DNA of 64,000 nucleotides from CBDFKB01 sp965248715 (GCA_965248715.1 CBDFKB010000008.1:124001-188000), one strand, 5' to 3'; positions 35,771 through 44,810 are shown, numbered from the stretch's first letter. Numbers and translations: made by a program. Notes: generated by a model not told the origin, from the letters alone.

Positions 35771-36043
35771 ATGAATATGTGCCTAAACCTTGAAGATAAG
35801 CTGAAAGCAGCGTTTTCGCCAGTTTCTCTTGAGGTAATAAACGAAAGTCATCTGCATGCCGGGCACCAGCCAGGCTTCGACGGTACCGGCTCCTCGCACC
35901 TTCGTGTTCGCATCGTTTCCGACCACTTTACTGGCAAAAGCCGGTTGCAGCGGCACCGCGCCGTTAACGAAGTAGCGACCGAGGCGTTCGCCGCCGGTTT
36001 GCACGCGCTTGCAGTGGAAGCAAAGACCCCAAAAGAGCCATAG
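35771..36043 (+). CDS. BolA family protein
   Basis: 90 residues. BolA proteins pair with monothiol glutaredoxins in iron-sulfur trafficking and also affect morphology and stress responses. Conserved residues are in LEVINESHLHAGHQPGFDGT and HFRV-like SSHLRVRIVSDHFTGKSRLQRHRAV, including the likely ligand histidine. GGAG lies seven bases before the ATG. It is divergent from the J-domain gene with a 132-bp shared promoter region. Confidence 0.93.
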   Translation: MNMCLNLEDKLKAAFSPVSLEVINESHLHAGHQPGFDGTGSSHLRVRIVSDHFTGKSRLQRHRAVNEVATEAFAAGLHALAVEAKTPKEP

Positions 36044-36073
36044 CCGGCGCCTGTCGAAGGCGCGCCAAAGCAC

Positions 36074-37345
36074 TTATCCCTTCAGGCCGCGAATGCGAAT
36101 TTGCGTCAAGCGGTTCTTCTCGCGCTGAACGATCAAGAACCGCTTGTTGTAGAAGGTAAATGATTGTTTTTCCTCAGGAATCATCTGTGCTTCATGGATC
36201 ACGAGGCCAGCTATGGTAGTTGCCTCATCGTCCGGTAGTTCCCATTCTAGCGCCCGGTTGACATCGCGTATCGGTACCGAACCTTCGACCAGAACCGAGC
36301 CGTCGGCTTGGCTGACCACCCCCGGCAGATCAATGTCATGCTCATCGGCAATATCGCCGACGATTTCTTCCAGAATATCCTCGAGAGTGACCAGGCCTTC
36401 CACTTCGCCATACTCATCAACTACCAGCGCGATATGGGCCTTGCGGCGCAGGAACGCGTTTAGCTGCGACTTCAAATTGGTCGATTCGGGCACGAACCAG
36501 GGCGCGGTGACAATCCGCATAATATCGAGCTTGCCGACATCGTGGCCGATCGTGGCAAGTTGCCGCAACAAGTCCTTAGAATGCACGATGCCGATAATGT
36601 TTTCGTTTTCTTGTTTCCACACTGGCAAACGGGTGTAGGGGCTTTCGAGGATTTTGTTGACCAATTCTTCCGGCGGGTCGTCGGCGTTGACACTATACAT
36701 CTTGGTGCGATGCACCATCACGTCGGACACATCCATTTCGCCAAGGTCCAGCAATCCACCAAGCCGATCCTTGTCAACTTTGATCACCGATCCTTCCTGA
36801 TGCAGCACTTCTACGGCGCCGCGAATTTCCTCGTGGGCGGATAACAAATATTGACCAGCCTCGGTGTTAACGCCTATCAGCCGCAAAATGCCACGCACGA
36901 TCGCGGTCACCGCCAGCGTCGGCAACAGCAATATGGTCACCACCACTTGTACGAACGGTACCACCACCATAGCAAACCGGTCGGCACTGGCGATCGCCCA
37001 GGATTTCGGCAGCACCTCGGCAAAGATTACCACCAAGGTGGTCATGACCAAGGTGGCGATTGCGATACCCGGCTCGCCGAACCATCTAAGAAACAGGCTG
37101 GTTGCTATCGCTGAAGCGAGAATGTTGACTAAATTGTTGCCGATCAACAGCGCCCCGATCAGCCGGTCGCGGCGGTCTATCAACCGGTTGACCAGTGCCG
37201 CACGGCTGTTGCCGGCTTTTTCCAGCGAATGCATGCGTGCCCGCGAAACCGCTGTCAGCGCGGTCTCCGATCCGGACAGGAATGCGGACAGCACGATCAG
37301 CAGCGCGATCAGGGCGATTAGCAACCACACGGAAGCTGTCATCAT
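36074..37345 (-). CDS. HlyC/CorC family transporter (CNNM, CBS and CorC domains)
   Basis: 423 residues. An N-terminal DUF21/CNNM membrane domain with about four helices (LIALIALLIVLSAFLSGSET) precedes a CBS pair (VMVHRTKMYSVNADDPPEEL; GIVHSKDLLRQLATIGHDV) and the C-terminal CorC_HlyC domain (EYGEVEGLVTLEDILEEIVG). Relatives contribute to magnesium or cobalt efflux. The ATGATGA at its start overlaps the aroB stop, so aroK-aroB-corC form one unit. Confidence 0.92.
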   Translation of the reverse strand: MMTASVWLLIALIALLIVLSAFLSGSETALTAVSRARMHSLEKAGNSRAALVNRLIDRRDRLIGALLIGNNLVNILASAIATSLFLRWFGEPGIAIATLVMTTLVVIFAEVLPKSWAIASADRFAMVVVPFVQVVVTILLLPTLAVTAIVRGILRLIGVNTEAGQYLLSAHEEIRGAVEVLHQEGSVIKVDKDRLGGLLDLGEMDVSDVMVHRTKMYSVNADDPPEELVNKILESPYTRLPVWKQENENIIGIVHSKDLLRQLATIGHDVGKLDIMRIVTAPWFVPESTNLKSQLNAFLRRKAHIALVVDEYGEVEGLVTLEDILEEIVGDIADEHDIDLPGVVSQADGSVLVEGSVPIRDVNRALEWELPDDEATTIAGLVIHEAQMIPEEKQSFTFYNKRFLIVQREKNRLTQIRIRGLKG

Positions 37346-38460
37346 CGGTCAAGTTTTTCCATCAGGAACGATTGAACCTCGGCCGGCTGCACATCACGGG
37401 CGATATGCGCCTTACCGATACCATGGGTGAGGATGAAGGTCAGCCGTCCGGCGCTGACTTTCTTATCCTGGGCGATATGCTTCATCAATTGGCTGACCGG
37501 CGGCAATTTACCGGGGATCTGATCGATCGAGACCGGCAGTCCGACCTCTTGAATATGGCGGCGTACCCGCTCGACGCTGTCAGCGTCGCACAAATTGAGC
37601 CGGTTGGAGAATTCATGGGCCAGCACCATGCCGATCGCCACCCCCTCGCCATGGACTAATCGTTTCGGATCGTACTTGCAGGCCGCCTCCAGCGCATGGC
37701 CGAAGGTGTGGCCAAGATTGAGCAATGCCCGCGCGCCGTGCTCATATTCATCGGCAGCAACCACCCGGGCCTTGGCGCGACAGGAATGGGCGATCGCCTC
37801 GGACAATTCCACTTCAGCGGCAAAGATCGCCTGGTGGTGTTGTGTCAGCCATTCGAAGAATTGCGGATCGTCGATCAGCCCGTATTTGACAATCTCCGCA
37901 TATCCGGCGGCAAATTCGCGCTGTGGCAAGGTCTTCAGCATGCCGGTGTCGGCTATAACCAGAGCGGGTTGGTGGAAGGCGCCGATCAGGTTTTTGCCGT
38001 GGCCGCTATTGATGCCGGTCTTGCCGCCAACCGACGAATCTACTTGAGCCAGCAAGCTAGTCGGCAATTGTACGAACCGCATGCCGCGGCGCACGATGGC
38101 AGCGGCAAATCCGGCAAGATCGCCAATTACTCCGCCACCGAACGCGAGCACCAGGTCGGACCGCTCCAACCGGCATTTAAGAAGTTGGTCGACCACGGTT
38201 TCCAGGCCCGCAAACGATTTCGATCCCTCACCGGCGGCAACGTCGATCACATGGTACTCGATTTTTGCCTTTTCGAGCCCTTCGCGCAGGGTGACCAGGT
38301 GATGGCGCGCGGCGTTTTCGTCGGCGACGATCGCGCAACGTGCGCCCGGCGCCAATTCGGCAACCCGTGCACCGGCTTGGCCGAGCACGCCATCACCGAT
38401 AATAATGTCGTAAGATCGCTCGCCAAGATCAACGCGAACTGGTTTTAGCCCGCCGGCCAT
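37342..38460 (-). CDS. aroB: 3-dehydroquinate synthase
   Basis: 372 residues. It converts DAHP to 3-dehydroquinate in the shikimate pathway, NAD- and metal-dependent. Motifs are FGGGVIGDLAGFAAAIVRRG, VQLPTSLLAQVDSSVGGKTG, EIVKYGLIDDPQFFEWL and the metal-binding LNLGHTFGHALEA / HGEGVAIGMVLAHEF. The ATG at 38460 is chosen; an upstream start at 38532 would run back into aroK. It lies five bases after the aroK stop. Confidence 0.95.
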   Translation of the reverse strand: MAGGLKPVRVDLGERSYDIIIGDGVLGQAGARVAELAPGARCAIVADENAARHHLVTLREGLEKAKIEYHVIDVAAGEGSKSFAGLETVVDQLLKCRLERSDLVLAFGGGVIGDLAGFAAAIVRRGMRFVQLPTSLLAQVDSSVGGKTGINSGHGKNLIGAFHQPALVIADTGMLKTLPQREFAAGYAEIVKYGLIDDPQFFEWLTQHHQAIFAAEVELSEAIAHSCRAKARVVAADEYEHGARALLNLGHTFGHALEAACKYDPKRLVHGEGVAIGMVLAHEFSNRLNLCDADSVERVRRHIQEVGLPVSIDQIPGKLPPVSQLMKHIAQDKKVSAGRLTFILTHGIGKAHIARDVQPAEVQSFLMEKLDR

Positions 38461-38465
38461 TTTCG

Positions 38466-39080
38466 TTACCCGTTTCCGTTTTGCTGATCGCCATCGCTCA
38501 GATAACGCTGTAGGCGCTCGATTACCAGGCACGCGGTCGACGCTATACTGTCGCCTTTCGAGCGCACATGTACCGGTGCCTGACGATAGAACGGTTTGCG
38601 CTCCTCGACCAGGTGCCGCAATTTGGTTTCCACATTACCTCCGGCCAGCAATGGGCGGGTGGCGGGACGCCGTCTAACCCGTTCGCCAAGAATTTCCAGG
38701 CTGGCGTGGATCCATACACAAACCGTACGCCGCTGCACCAGTTCGCGCGTGTCATCGTTTAAGAACGCGCCGCCGCCGAGCGCGATCACTGCTTGTTCGC
38801 CGCTGATCAGGCGGTCGATCACCCGTTCTTCACCGCTGCGGAAATAAGCCTCGCCAAACTCGGCAAATATTTCCGGTATCGTTCGTCCGGCCGCCAGTTC
38901 AATCTCGTCATCGGAATCGAAAAATGGTAACTTTAACAAATTAGCGGTTTCCCGGCCGATCGCGGTTTTGCCACTACCCATCATGCCGACAAATACCACC
39001 GAGCGCCCCGCCAACCCCTGGTGGACTTCCGCTACGGGATCGTGGCCATTGGCCTTAGTTGGTTCTATGGAGGAATTCAA
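38466..39080 (-). CDS. aroK: Shikimate kinase
   Basis: 204 residues from a TTG at 39080. It phosphorylates shikimate with ATP. Walker A is FVGMMGSGKTAIGRETANLL, the shikimate-binding aspartate pair is in PFFDSDDEIELAAGRTIPE, and LIDRLISGEQ..VIALGGGAFLN is typical. The frame stays open upstream to 39374, but those residues do not resemble shikimate kinase, so the TTG next to GGCGGG is the best start. It heads aroK-aroB-corC and is divergent from the xerD region. Confidence 0.9.
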   Translation of the reverse strand: MNSSIEPTKANGHDPVAEVHQGLAGRSVVFVGMMGSGKTAIGRETANLLKLPFFDSDDEIELAAGRTIPEIFAEFGEAYFRSGEERVIDRLISGEQAVIALGGGAFLNDDTRELVQRRTVCVWIHASLEILGERVRRRPATRPLLAGGNVETKLRHLVEERKPFYRQAPVHVRSKGDSIASTACLVIERLQRYLSDGDQQNGNG

Positions 39081-39389
39081 ACCAATAACCCGCCAGGGAT
39101 AGGCTGTAGGAATGCTGAAAAATAAGTCACCGTTGTCGCCATAGCACGGACTGGCCGGTTCGTCATCGCGCAACCGGGTTTGAATAGTGCGAATTGCGGT
39201 GACCGAATTTGTAATACCAACGCCCTCTAAAACTTGAGCAACGATGCGGGCCATCATCTCTACTGCAAGGTGGGGTTGATATTTATCCCTTGCTTGCCCA
39301 TAACCGCGTAGGTGGTGTAATCGGCTCGCCAATAACGCTACACGGCAGCGCGGCGAACCGGCAAGATGTCTCAAACCTAGATCGACAAC
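39081..39389. other. Divergent region between aroK and the small membrane gene
   Basis: 309 bp that must carry promoters in both directions. The minus-strand frame of aroK is open across it, but no protein family is recognisable. No repeat-family copy. Confidence 0.35.
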
Positions 39390-39533
39390 ATGCCCAGTCT
39401 TTTCCGGTTTCTGGTTGTGTGCGGCGTTCTCGCCGGTATCGCCTATGGCGGCATGGTCGCGCTGGTGATGTTGGTTGAACCGCAGCCGCGCGAATTAACC
39501 GTCAAGATCCCGGCCAACAAGGTCAATCCATAA
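39390..39533 (+). CDS. Small conserved single-pass membrane protein
   Basis: 47 residues: one hydrophobic helix (FLVVCGVLAGIAYGGMVALV) and a short tail ending LVEPQPRELTVKIPANKVNP. Very similar small proteins sit before xerD in many Hyphomicrobiales (recalled, not searched), and the EPQPRE motif in the tail is characteristic. Function unknown. It precedes xerD by 80 bp on the same strand. Confidence 0.75.
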   Translation: MPSLFRFLVVCGVLAGIAYGGMVALVMLVEPQPRELTVKIPANKVNP

Positions 39534-39613
39534 GCCCGAAACCCGAAATTGGAACCCGTTTGCGGCCACAGTTTATGGCCCACTACATGCGCACTTCGTG
39601 CTGAAAGGCTATC

Positions 39614-40549
39614 TTGCGCTTTGAAGTCGAAACATTCCTGGAAATGATGTCGGCCGAACGAGGCGCGGCGCCAAATACGATTGCGGCCTATGGCCGGGAT
39701 CTAAGCGCCTACGGCGCCCACCTTAGTGCCGACGGCACCGATTGCTTGTCGTGCAGCGCCGACCAAGTTGCGGACTACATCGCCTCTTTGGCTCGGAACG
39801 GATTGTCCGCCTCGAGCCAGGCCCGGCGGCTTTCGGCCATTCGCCAGTTTCACAAATTTCTCTATCTGGAACAGATGCGCGCAGACGATCCGGCAACCAA
39901 TATAGACACCCCGCGCAAGGCGGCCGCATTGCCGAAAATCATCAGCGTCGACGAAGTAGCCGCATTGATCGAAACCGCTGAGCGCAAAGCGGGAGAACCT
40001 GGTGCAAGCCCTGCTGGTAAATTACGCGCTAACCGGCTCTATACCATGATCGAACTGATTTACGCCACCGGCATGCGGGTCTCGGAACTGGTCGCTATGC
40101 CGGCCGGCGCCGGTTCACGCCATCAAGGATTTTTGACCGTCACCGGCAAGGGCAATCGTGAGCGGTTGGTGCCGCTGAGCCGGCCGGCAGCGCGGGCGAT
40201 TACCGACTATTCAGCGTTGGTGGCGGCAAGCGGGGGATTTGCCGATACCAAATGGCTGTTTCCATCGTCGGGCAAAAGCGGGCATTTTACCCGCCAAGCC
40301 TTTGCTCGCGATCTAAAGGAATTGGCGGTCGCTGCCGGCATCGTACCAAGCCGAATTTCACCCCATGTGATGCGCCACGCCTTTGCCAGCCATCTGCTGC
40401 AAAACGGCGCCAATTTGCGCGCAGTGCAGCAATTGCTTGGCCACAGCGATATTTCGACCACGCAGATTTATACCCATGTGCTTGACGAGCGGCTCAAGCA
40501 ATTGGTTGAAGCGCACCATCCGCTGGCAATGGCGGTTCGCCAGGGTTGA
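39614..40549 (+). CDS. xerD: Site-specific tyrosine recombinase XerD
   Basis: 311 residues from a TTG at 39614 (AAAGG upstream). XerD with XerC resolves chromosome dimers at dif. An N-terminal SAM-like core-binding domain precedes the catalytic domain: Arg in IYATGMRVSELVAMP, Lys in TVTGKGNRERLVPL, His/Arg in SPHVMRHAFASHLLQNGANL, and His/Tyr in LGHSDISTTQIYTHV. The position beside aroK supports XerD rather than XerC. All catalytic residues are present. Confidence 0.93.
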   Translation: MRFEVETFLEMMSAERGAAPNTIAAYGRDLSAYGAHLSADGTDCLSCSADQVADYIASLARNGLSASSQARRLSAIRQFHKFLYLEQMRADDPATNIDTPRKAAALPKIISVDEVAALIETAERKAGEPGASPAGKLRANRLYTMIELIYATGMRVSELVAMPAGAGSRHQGFLTVTGKGNRERLVPLSRPAARAITDYSALVAASGGFADTKWLFPSSGKSGHFTRQAFARDLKELAVAAGIVPSRISPHVMRHAFASHLLQNGANLRAVQQLLGHSDISTTQIYTHVLDERLKQLVEAHHPLAMAVRQG

Positions 40550-40629
40550 AATTAGCCACCATTGGTATTCGGGCGCGATTGGAAGCGGAAAATTCGCCAC
40601 CATAGACCCTCGCGAACACAACCAGGCTC

Positions 40630-40660
40630 ATACCAAAGGAACCCGATATCGACCGGTGTC
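40630..40660 (+). repeat. R3 repeat copy (single end)
   Basis: ATACCAAAGGAACCCGATAT at 40630, downstream of xerD. No matching inverted end was seen nearby. Confidence 0.45.
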
Positions 40661-40797
40661 ATTACAAACATTGGTCAGTGCCGGGTGGCTGCACTGTGCC
40701 CGATTGCACAGCGAATTCGCTGGCGGACAGCCATGTCGGTTGGGTCGCGGCGGAAAAGGTTGCAGTCCCCATTAACGCTAGCCTTGCTGCGTGACAA

Positions 40798-40899
40798 AGC
40801 GTCGAAAACGCTGAGTTCCTGGTGTGCCGCTTGTGCCCCAACTGGCACCAGGGGACGAAGCCGCGTTCTCCTCAGCAGGGCGCGGCTTCTCGGTTTTTT
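40798..40899 (+). ncRNA. Candidate structured small RNA ending in a terminator
   Basis: Three consecutive hairpins on the plus strand: AGCG..TCGAAAA..CGCT (40798-40812), CCTGGTGTGCC / GGCACCAGG (40818-40852) and GAAGCCGCG / CGCGGCTTC (40857-40889) followed by TTTTTT (40894-40899). No known RNA family is recognised. It faces the 3' end of guaA and overlaps the frameshifted guaA read-through tail. It could also simply be the xerD terminator or a repeat. Confidence 0.4.
40857..40899 (+). terminator. Rho-independent terminator (plus strand)
   Basis: A perfect nine-base-pair stem GAAGCCGCG / CGCGGCTTC with a 15-base loop, then TCGG and six T. It would end transcripts from xerD or a small RNA upstream. 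On the minus strand no T-run follows the stem. Confidence 0.7.
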
Positions 40900-40965
40900 G
40901 GATCCAGACCCAAGGATGACGGACGAAGGGATGATAAGTCGAGCATGATCCAGTGCTCAGATTGC

Positions 40966-42514
40966 CTATTCCCATTCGATCGTACCAGGATGGTTTCGAG
41001 GTTACGTCATAGACCACCCGGTTGATGCCATGCACCTCATTGATGATGCGGGTGGCGGCACGGCCTAAGAACTCCATGTCGAACGGATAAAAATCGGCCG
41101 TCATGCCATCAACCGAAGTAACCGCACGCAGCGCACACACGAATTCATAGGTGCGTGCGTCGCCCATAACGCCGACGGTTTGCACCGGCAGCAATACTGC
41201 GAATGCCTGCCAGATCGCGTCGTACAGGCCGGCCTTGGCGATCTCGTCGAGATAAATCGCATCCGCCGCGCGCAAAATATCGAGCTTTTCGCGCGTTACA
41301 CCACCGGGGCAGCGGATCGCCAGGCCGGGACCTGGAAATGGATGGCGGCCGACAAAGTGCTCTGGCAGGCCAAGTTCGGCGCCAAGCACGCGCACCTCGT
41401 CTTTAAACAGTTCACGCAAAGGTTCGACCAGCGCCAAATTCATCCGTTCCGGCAATCCGCCCACATTGTGGTGGCTCTTGATCGTCACCGACGGCCCACC
41501 GGTAAACGACACGCTTTCGATCACGTCCGGGTACAGGGTGCCCTGGGCCAGGAATTCGGCGCCACCGATCTTGCGCGCTTCTTCCTCGAATATTTCGATA
41601 AACAGCCGGCCGATGGTTTTGCGTTTTTTCTCCGGATCGGCTTCATCGGCCAGCGCTGACAAGAAACGGTCGGCTGCATCCACCACCACCAGCGGTATAT
41701 CGTAGTGCTGTTGGAACATGGCAGCAACTTCCGCCGCCTCGTTTTGCCGCATCAGGCCGTGGTCAACCAAAATGCAGTTCAATTGATCGCCGACCGCTTC
41801 GTGAATCAGCACCGCGGCGACGGACGAATCCACTCCGCCAGACAGCCCGCAAATCACCCGGCCATTGCCGATTTGTTGGCGAATTGCCGCTACCGCCTGG
41901 TCACGATAGGCGGCCATGGTCCAATTGCCGGCAAGCCCGCACACTTTGTGCACGAAATTGGCCAGCAATTTCGCCCCGTCTGGCGTGTGCACCACTTCCG
42001 GGTGGAACATTACGCCGTAGAACCGTCGTACTTCGTCAGCAATTGCGGCAAACGGCGCGCCGTTAGATGTACCGACCACCGAAAAGCCAGGCGGCGGCGC
42101 GATCACCCGGTCGCCATGGCTCATCCATACCTGGTGGCGGCTGCCGGTTTGCCAAATCCCGTCGAACAGGGGTGATGTTGCGTGGATATCGAGAAAGGCA
42201 CGGCCGAATTCGCGATGTTTGGCATTTTCGATTTTGCCGCCGAGTTGTTCGACCAACGTCATCTGACCATAACAGATACCGAGTACGGGTACGTTTGCAG
42301 CAAACACCGTCTCCGGCGCCCTTGGGCTGTCGATATCGGTGGTCGAAGCTGGCCCACCGGACAGGATGACGCCGGCCGGGTTCAGCGCATTAAACGCCGC
42401 TGCGGCGTTTTGGAACGGGGCAATTTCGCAATAGACCCCGGCTTCGCGCAGGCGTCGGGCGATCAGTTGGGTGACCTGGCTGCCGAAATCAATGATCAGG
42501 ATAGTATCGCTCAT
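40966..42514 (-). CDS. guaA: GMP synthase (glutamine-hydrolysing), frameshifted at the last codons
   Basis: It converts XMP to GMP. The class I glutamine amidotransferase domain has the nucleophile Cys in PVLGICYGQMTLVEQLGG, and His/Glu in MFHPEVVHT. The ATP-pyrophosphatase P-loop is GLSGGVDSSVAAVLI. The C-terminal dimer domain ends RVVYDVTSKP, after which an extra base at about 40990 shifts the frame. Skipping it gives PPGTIEWE and a stop at 40966, the canonical C-terminus (about 515 residues). As read literally the frame runs on to 40778, adding a ~60-residue repeat-like tail. It is either a sequencing error or a mutation at the XMP-site end. Confidence 0.92.
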
Positions 42515-42688
42515 GGCCGAGCTTTAAGGGATCGCCGGGCGCGAGACAATCGGCTTGGCCTTCGCCACCATGGATATTACCGCAACTTCAACAATTGCCT
42601 GTGGGCAGGTTTGCGGCTGGGATAATGGGAGAAGTCTCAAACCGTGTCCGGGTCGACCGGCACCCCTTCGTCCGTGCCGGTTCTCGAT

Positions 42689-43034
42689 CTACAGTCGGCT
42701 CAGTTCGAAGACGTTTACGGTAACAAATAATACTTCCCAAAATACGCTGACAAAATCGACATTGTTGTAATAATAGACCGCTGAAACTACGCCGGTGCTG
42801 ATCGCGATCAAGCGCAACCGGTTCATGGTGCGCATCAACATCGCCAGGATCAGCAGCGTAAAAGACACGTGGCCGATAAATTTGCGGGGTCGAAGAAAGC
42901 GTCGAAAAATGCCTGCGTGGTTTACTATTTGGTGCCATCGATAAAACCGGTCATGGCTGTGTGTTGCGGCATCACGCCGGCATCACGCCGGCATCGCCGA
43001 TTGCGGCAATTGCGGCAATTGCGATTTCTGTCAT
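42689..43034 (-). pseudogene. Degenerate small membrane protein gene after rsmB
   Basis: An ATG at 43034 overlaps the rsmB stop (ATGA), but the frame stops after 20 codons within tandem 9- and 11-bp repeats (ATTGCCGCA twice; GATGCCGGCGT twice). Further on, minus-strand frames encode AFFDAFFDP and, after a frame change, KFIGHVSFTLLILAMLMRTM and VFWEVLFVTVNVFELSRL. This looks like a membrane protein with about three helices, perhaps like the N-terminus of Popeye/cNMP-binding membrane proteins (weak impression). At least one frameshift and in-frame stops interrupt it. Confidence 0.45.
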
Positions 43035-44338
43035 GTTCCCGCTTGCCGCTCGATAACAGCGAAGAAAAAGCCGTCGGTTGCGGTCGCGGCCGGGGTCAAG
43101 GTCACCGTCTTCATGTCGCCCGACCACGGCATCGCCTTGTTGTCGGAGTACAAATCTTGCCAGGCTTCACCTGCCGACAGCAATTCGAACCTTGGGTTGC
43201 GGGTAATGAAGGCTTCGACTTGAGCTTCGTTTTCTTGGCGTAGCAAAGAACAGGTAATGTAGAACAAATAGCCGCCCGGCCTAACGAAGGCGCACGCCTG
43301 GTCGAGAACTTCTACCTGTTGGCGGCAACGCTGCTGCAAACTGCCCTGCCGCAGCCGCCATTTCGCATCAGGCCGCCGCCGCCACACCCCGGTGCCAGTG
43401 CACGGCGCGTCTACCACTACCCGGTCCATGCGGTCGGTAAGCGCTGACAAATCCCCACCTGGTGGGTGAACTTGCACGTTACGCAACCCCGACCGGCGGA
43501 TCCGTTCATGGATTGCGGCAAGCCGGTTTTTGTCCTGGTCGTAGGCGTGTATCTGGCCGCGATTTTCCATTGCCGCGCCAAGCGCCAAAGTCTTGCCGCC
43601 AGCCCCGGCGCAAAAATCGAGCACTTGTTCACCGGCCTTGGCCAGCACCAGTTCGCCGACAATTTGACTGCCCTCATCCTGGATCTCAAACCAGCCTTTT
43701 TGGAACCCGGCGTTGGCCTGCACATTGGCCTGGCGATTGCTGCCCACCGGCGGCGCGATGCGCAAGCCGTGACGCGCGATCGAACAGTTGACCGCCAGCC
43801 CCGGCGGCAAAGCTTTCAGCACTTTGGCAGTATCGGCTTTCAGCGTGTTAATGCGCAGATCAGTAGGCGCACGAGTGGCGAGTGCGGCACATTCATCGAC
43901 CCAGTCTTCGGCGAAATTTTCCTCAAACGCCGGCACAATCCAGTCTGGCACGTCGGCGCGCACCGCATTGGGTGCATCGTCAATATCGCGGGCATCGATA
44001 ATCGCAATTTCTTCCGCACTTAGCGGTGGCGGGGCAAACCGGTCATTGGCAAACAATTCGATCAGTTCTTCCAGGGTGTGGCCCCACTGAAACAGCAGCA
44101 CGCCAAATCCGAGTGCGCGCGCGCCTTCATCGCCCATGCGCCATGCGGTCGAGCGCTTACGCCGCAAACCATCATGTACCAGATTGCCGATCGCGGCCCG
44201 GTCGCTGGAGCCAGCAAAGCGATGGGCCAACCCCCAATCCTTTAGCGCGTCCGCAGCCGGTCGCCGGGTGCGCTCGATATCCAAGAAAACCTCGATCGCT
44301 GCCTGAAGTCTGCCGCCGAGCCGCAAATTAATACCCAA
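43031..44338 (-). CDS. rsmB: RsmB/NOP family 16S rRNA cytosine methyltransferase
   Basis: 435 residues from a TTG at 44338. An N-terminal NusB-like helical domain (about 1-140) precedes the SAM-dependent m5C methyltransferase. Motifs are LDFCAGAGGKTLALGAAMEN (SAM binding), VVVDAPCTGTGVWRRRPDAK (catalytic PC) and YITCSLLRQENEAQVEAFI (TCS, second cysteine). RsmB modifies C967 of 16S rRNA in E. coli. The stop codon overlaps the start of the degenerate downstream gene. Confidence 0.9.
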   Translation of the reverse strand: MGINLRLGGRLQAAIEVFLDIERTRRPAADALKDWGLAHRFAGSSDRAAIGNLVHDGLRRKRSTAWRMGDEGARALGFGVLLFQWGHTLEELIELFANDRFAPPPLSAEEIAIIDARDIDDAPNAVRADVPDWIVPAFEENFAEDWVDECAALATRAPTDLRINTLKADTAKVLKALPPGLAVNCSIARHGLRIAPPVGSNRQANVQANAGFQKGWFEIQDEGSQIVGELVLAKAGEQVLDFCAGAGGKTLALGAAMENRGQIHAYDQDKNRLAAIHERIRRSGLRNVQVHPPGGDLSALTDRMDRVVVDAPCTGTGVWRRRPDAKWRLRQGSLQQRCRQQVEVLDQACAFVRPGGYLFYITCSLLRQENEAQVEAFITRNPRFELLSAGEAWQDLYSDNKAMPWSGDMKTVTLTPAATATDGFFFAVIERQAGT

Positions 44339-44370
44339 TCATCGTTTGGCTCCGGTATCCGGCGCCATAT

Positions 44371-44395
44371 TATACCAAAGGAACTCGATATCAGG
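44371..44395 (+). repeat. R3 repeat copy (single end)
   Basis: TATACCAAAGGAACTCGATA in the 52-bp gap between the MAPEG and rsmB genes. It reaches the 3' end of the MAPEG gene. Confidence 0.45.
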
Positions 44396-44810
44396 CGGCA
44401 CCGGCAAGGTGCAGGCCGAACATGATCCACATCACTATCAATACCAGGTAGGCCACCATAAAGATCGGCCGCCGATGCCTTATGCGATTGGTGGTCGCGT
44501 GGATTGCGGTGTGCAGTAATTTGATCACCATGAAGGCCCAGGCCAGCACGATCATCCAAATCGAAGCGTGATCGGTCACATAGGCGGACAGGCATACGGC
44601 GTAAAACAGGATCGGGGTTTCGTATTGATTGCGGATGGCGTTTGAGATTTGCAGGCTTTCGTCCGGTTCCCCCACATTGGTTTTAAATACCGATGCTTTG
44701 GTCTTGCCGCTTTTTACCAAACCCACGCGTACCCTGCTCATCGGCAAGTACAGCAACAATGTTGCAAGGGCCAACACAATCATCGGCCAGATGATTAGGG
44801 TCTTGTCCAT
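44391..44810 (-). CDS. MAPEG family membrane protein
   Basis: 139 residues with four hydrophobic helices, the size of MAPEG proteins (membrane-associated eicosanoid/glutathione metabolism). Features are an N-terminal helix (LIIWPMIVLALATLLLYLPM), GEPDESLQISNAIRNQYETP with the conserved N-Q-E region, and IHATTNRIRHRRPIFMVAYL. Bacterial members are often annotated as glutathione transferase-like, but their substrate is unknown. AAGGAT precedes the ATG. It follows guaB by 36 bp. Confidence 0.85.
   Translation of the reverse strand: MDKTLIIWPMIVLALATLLLYLPMSRVRVGLVKSGKTKASVFKTNVGEPDESLQISNAIRNQYETPILFYAVCLSAYVTDHASIWMIVLAWAFMVIKLLHTAIHATTNRIRHRRPIFMVAYLVLIVMWIMFGLHLAGAA

Noticed and set aside
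39081..39374. A 98-residue N-terminal extension of shikimate kinase
   Set aside because: The residues match no known domain, and the kinase length is normal from the TTG at 39080.
42588..42938. A 116-codon minus-strand reading frame
   Set aside because: It is rich in Arg/Cys/Pro with no family resemblance. The overlapping frame encoding membrane helices fits better as the real (decayed) gene.
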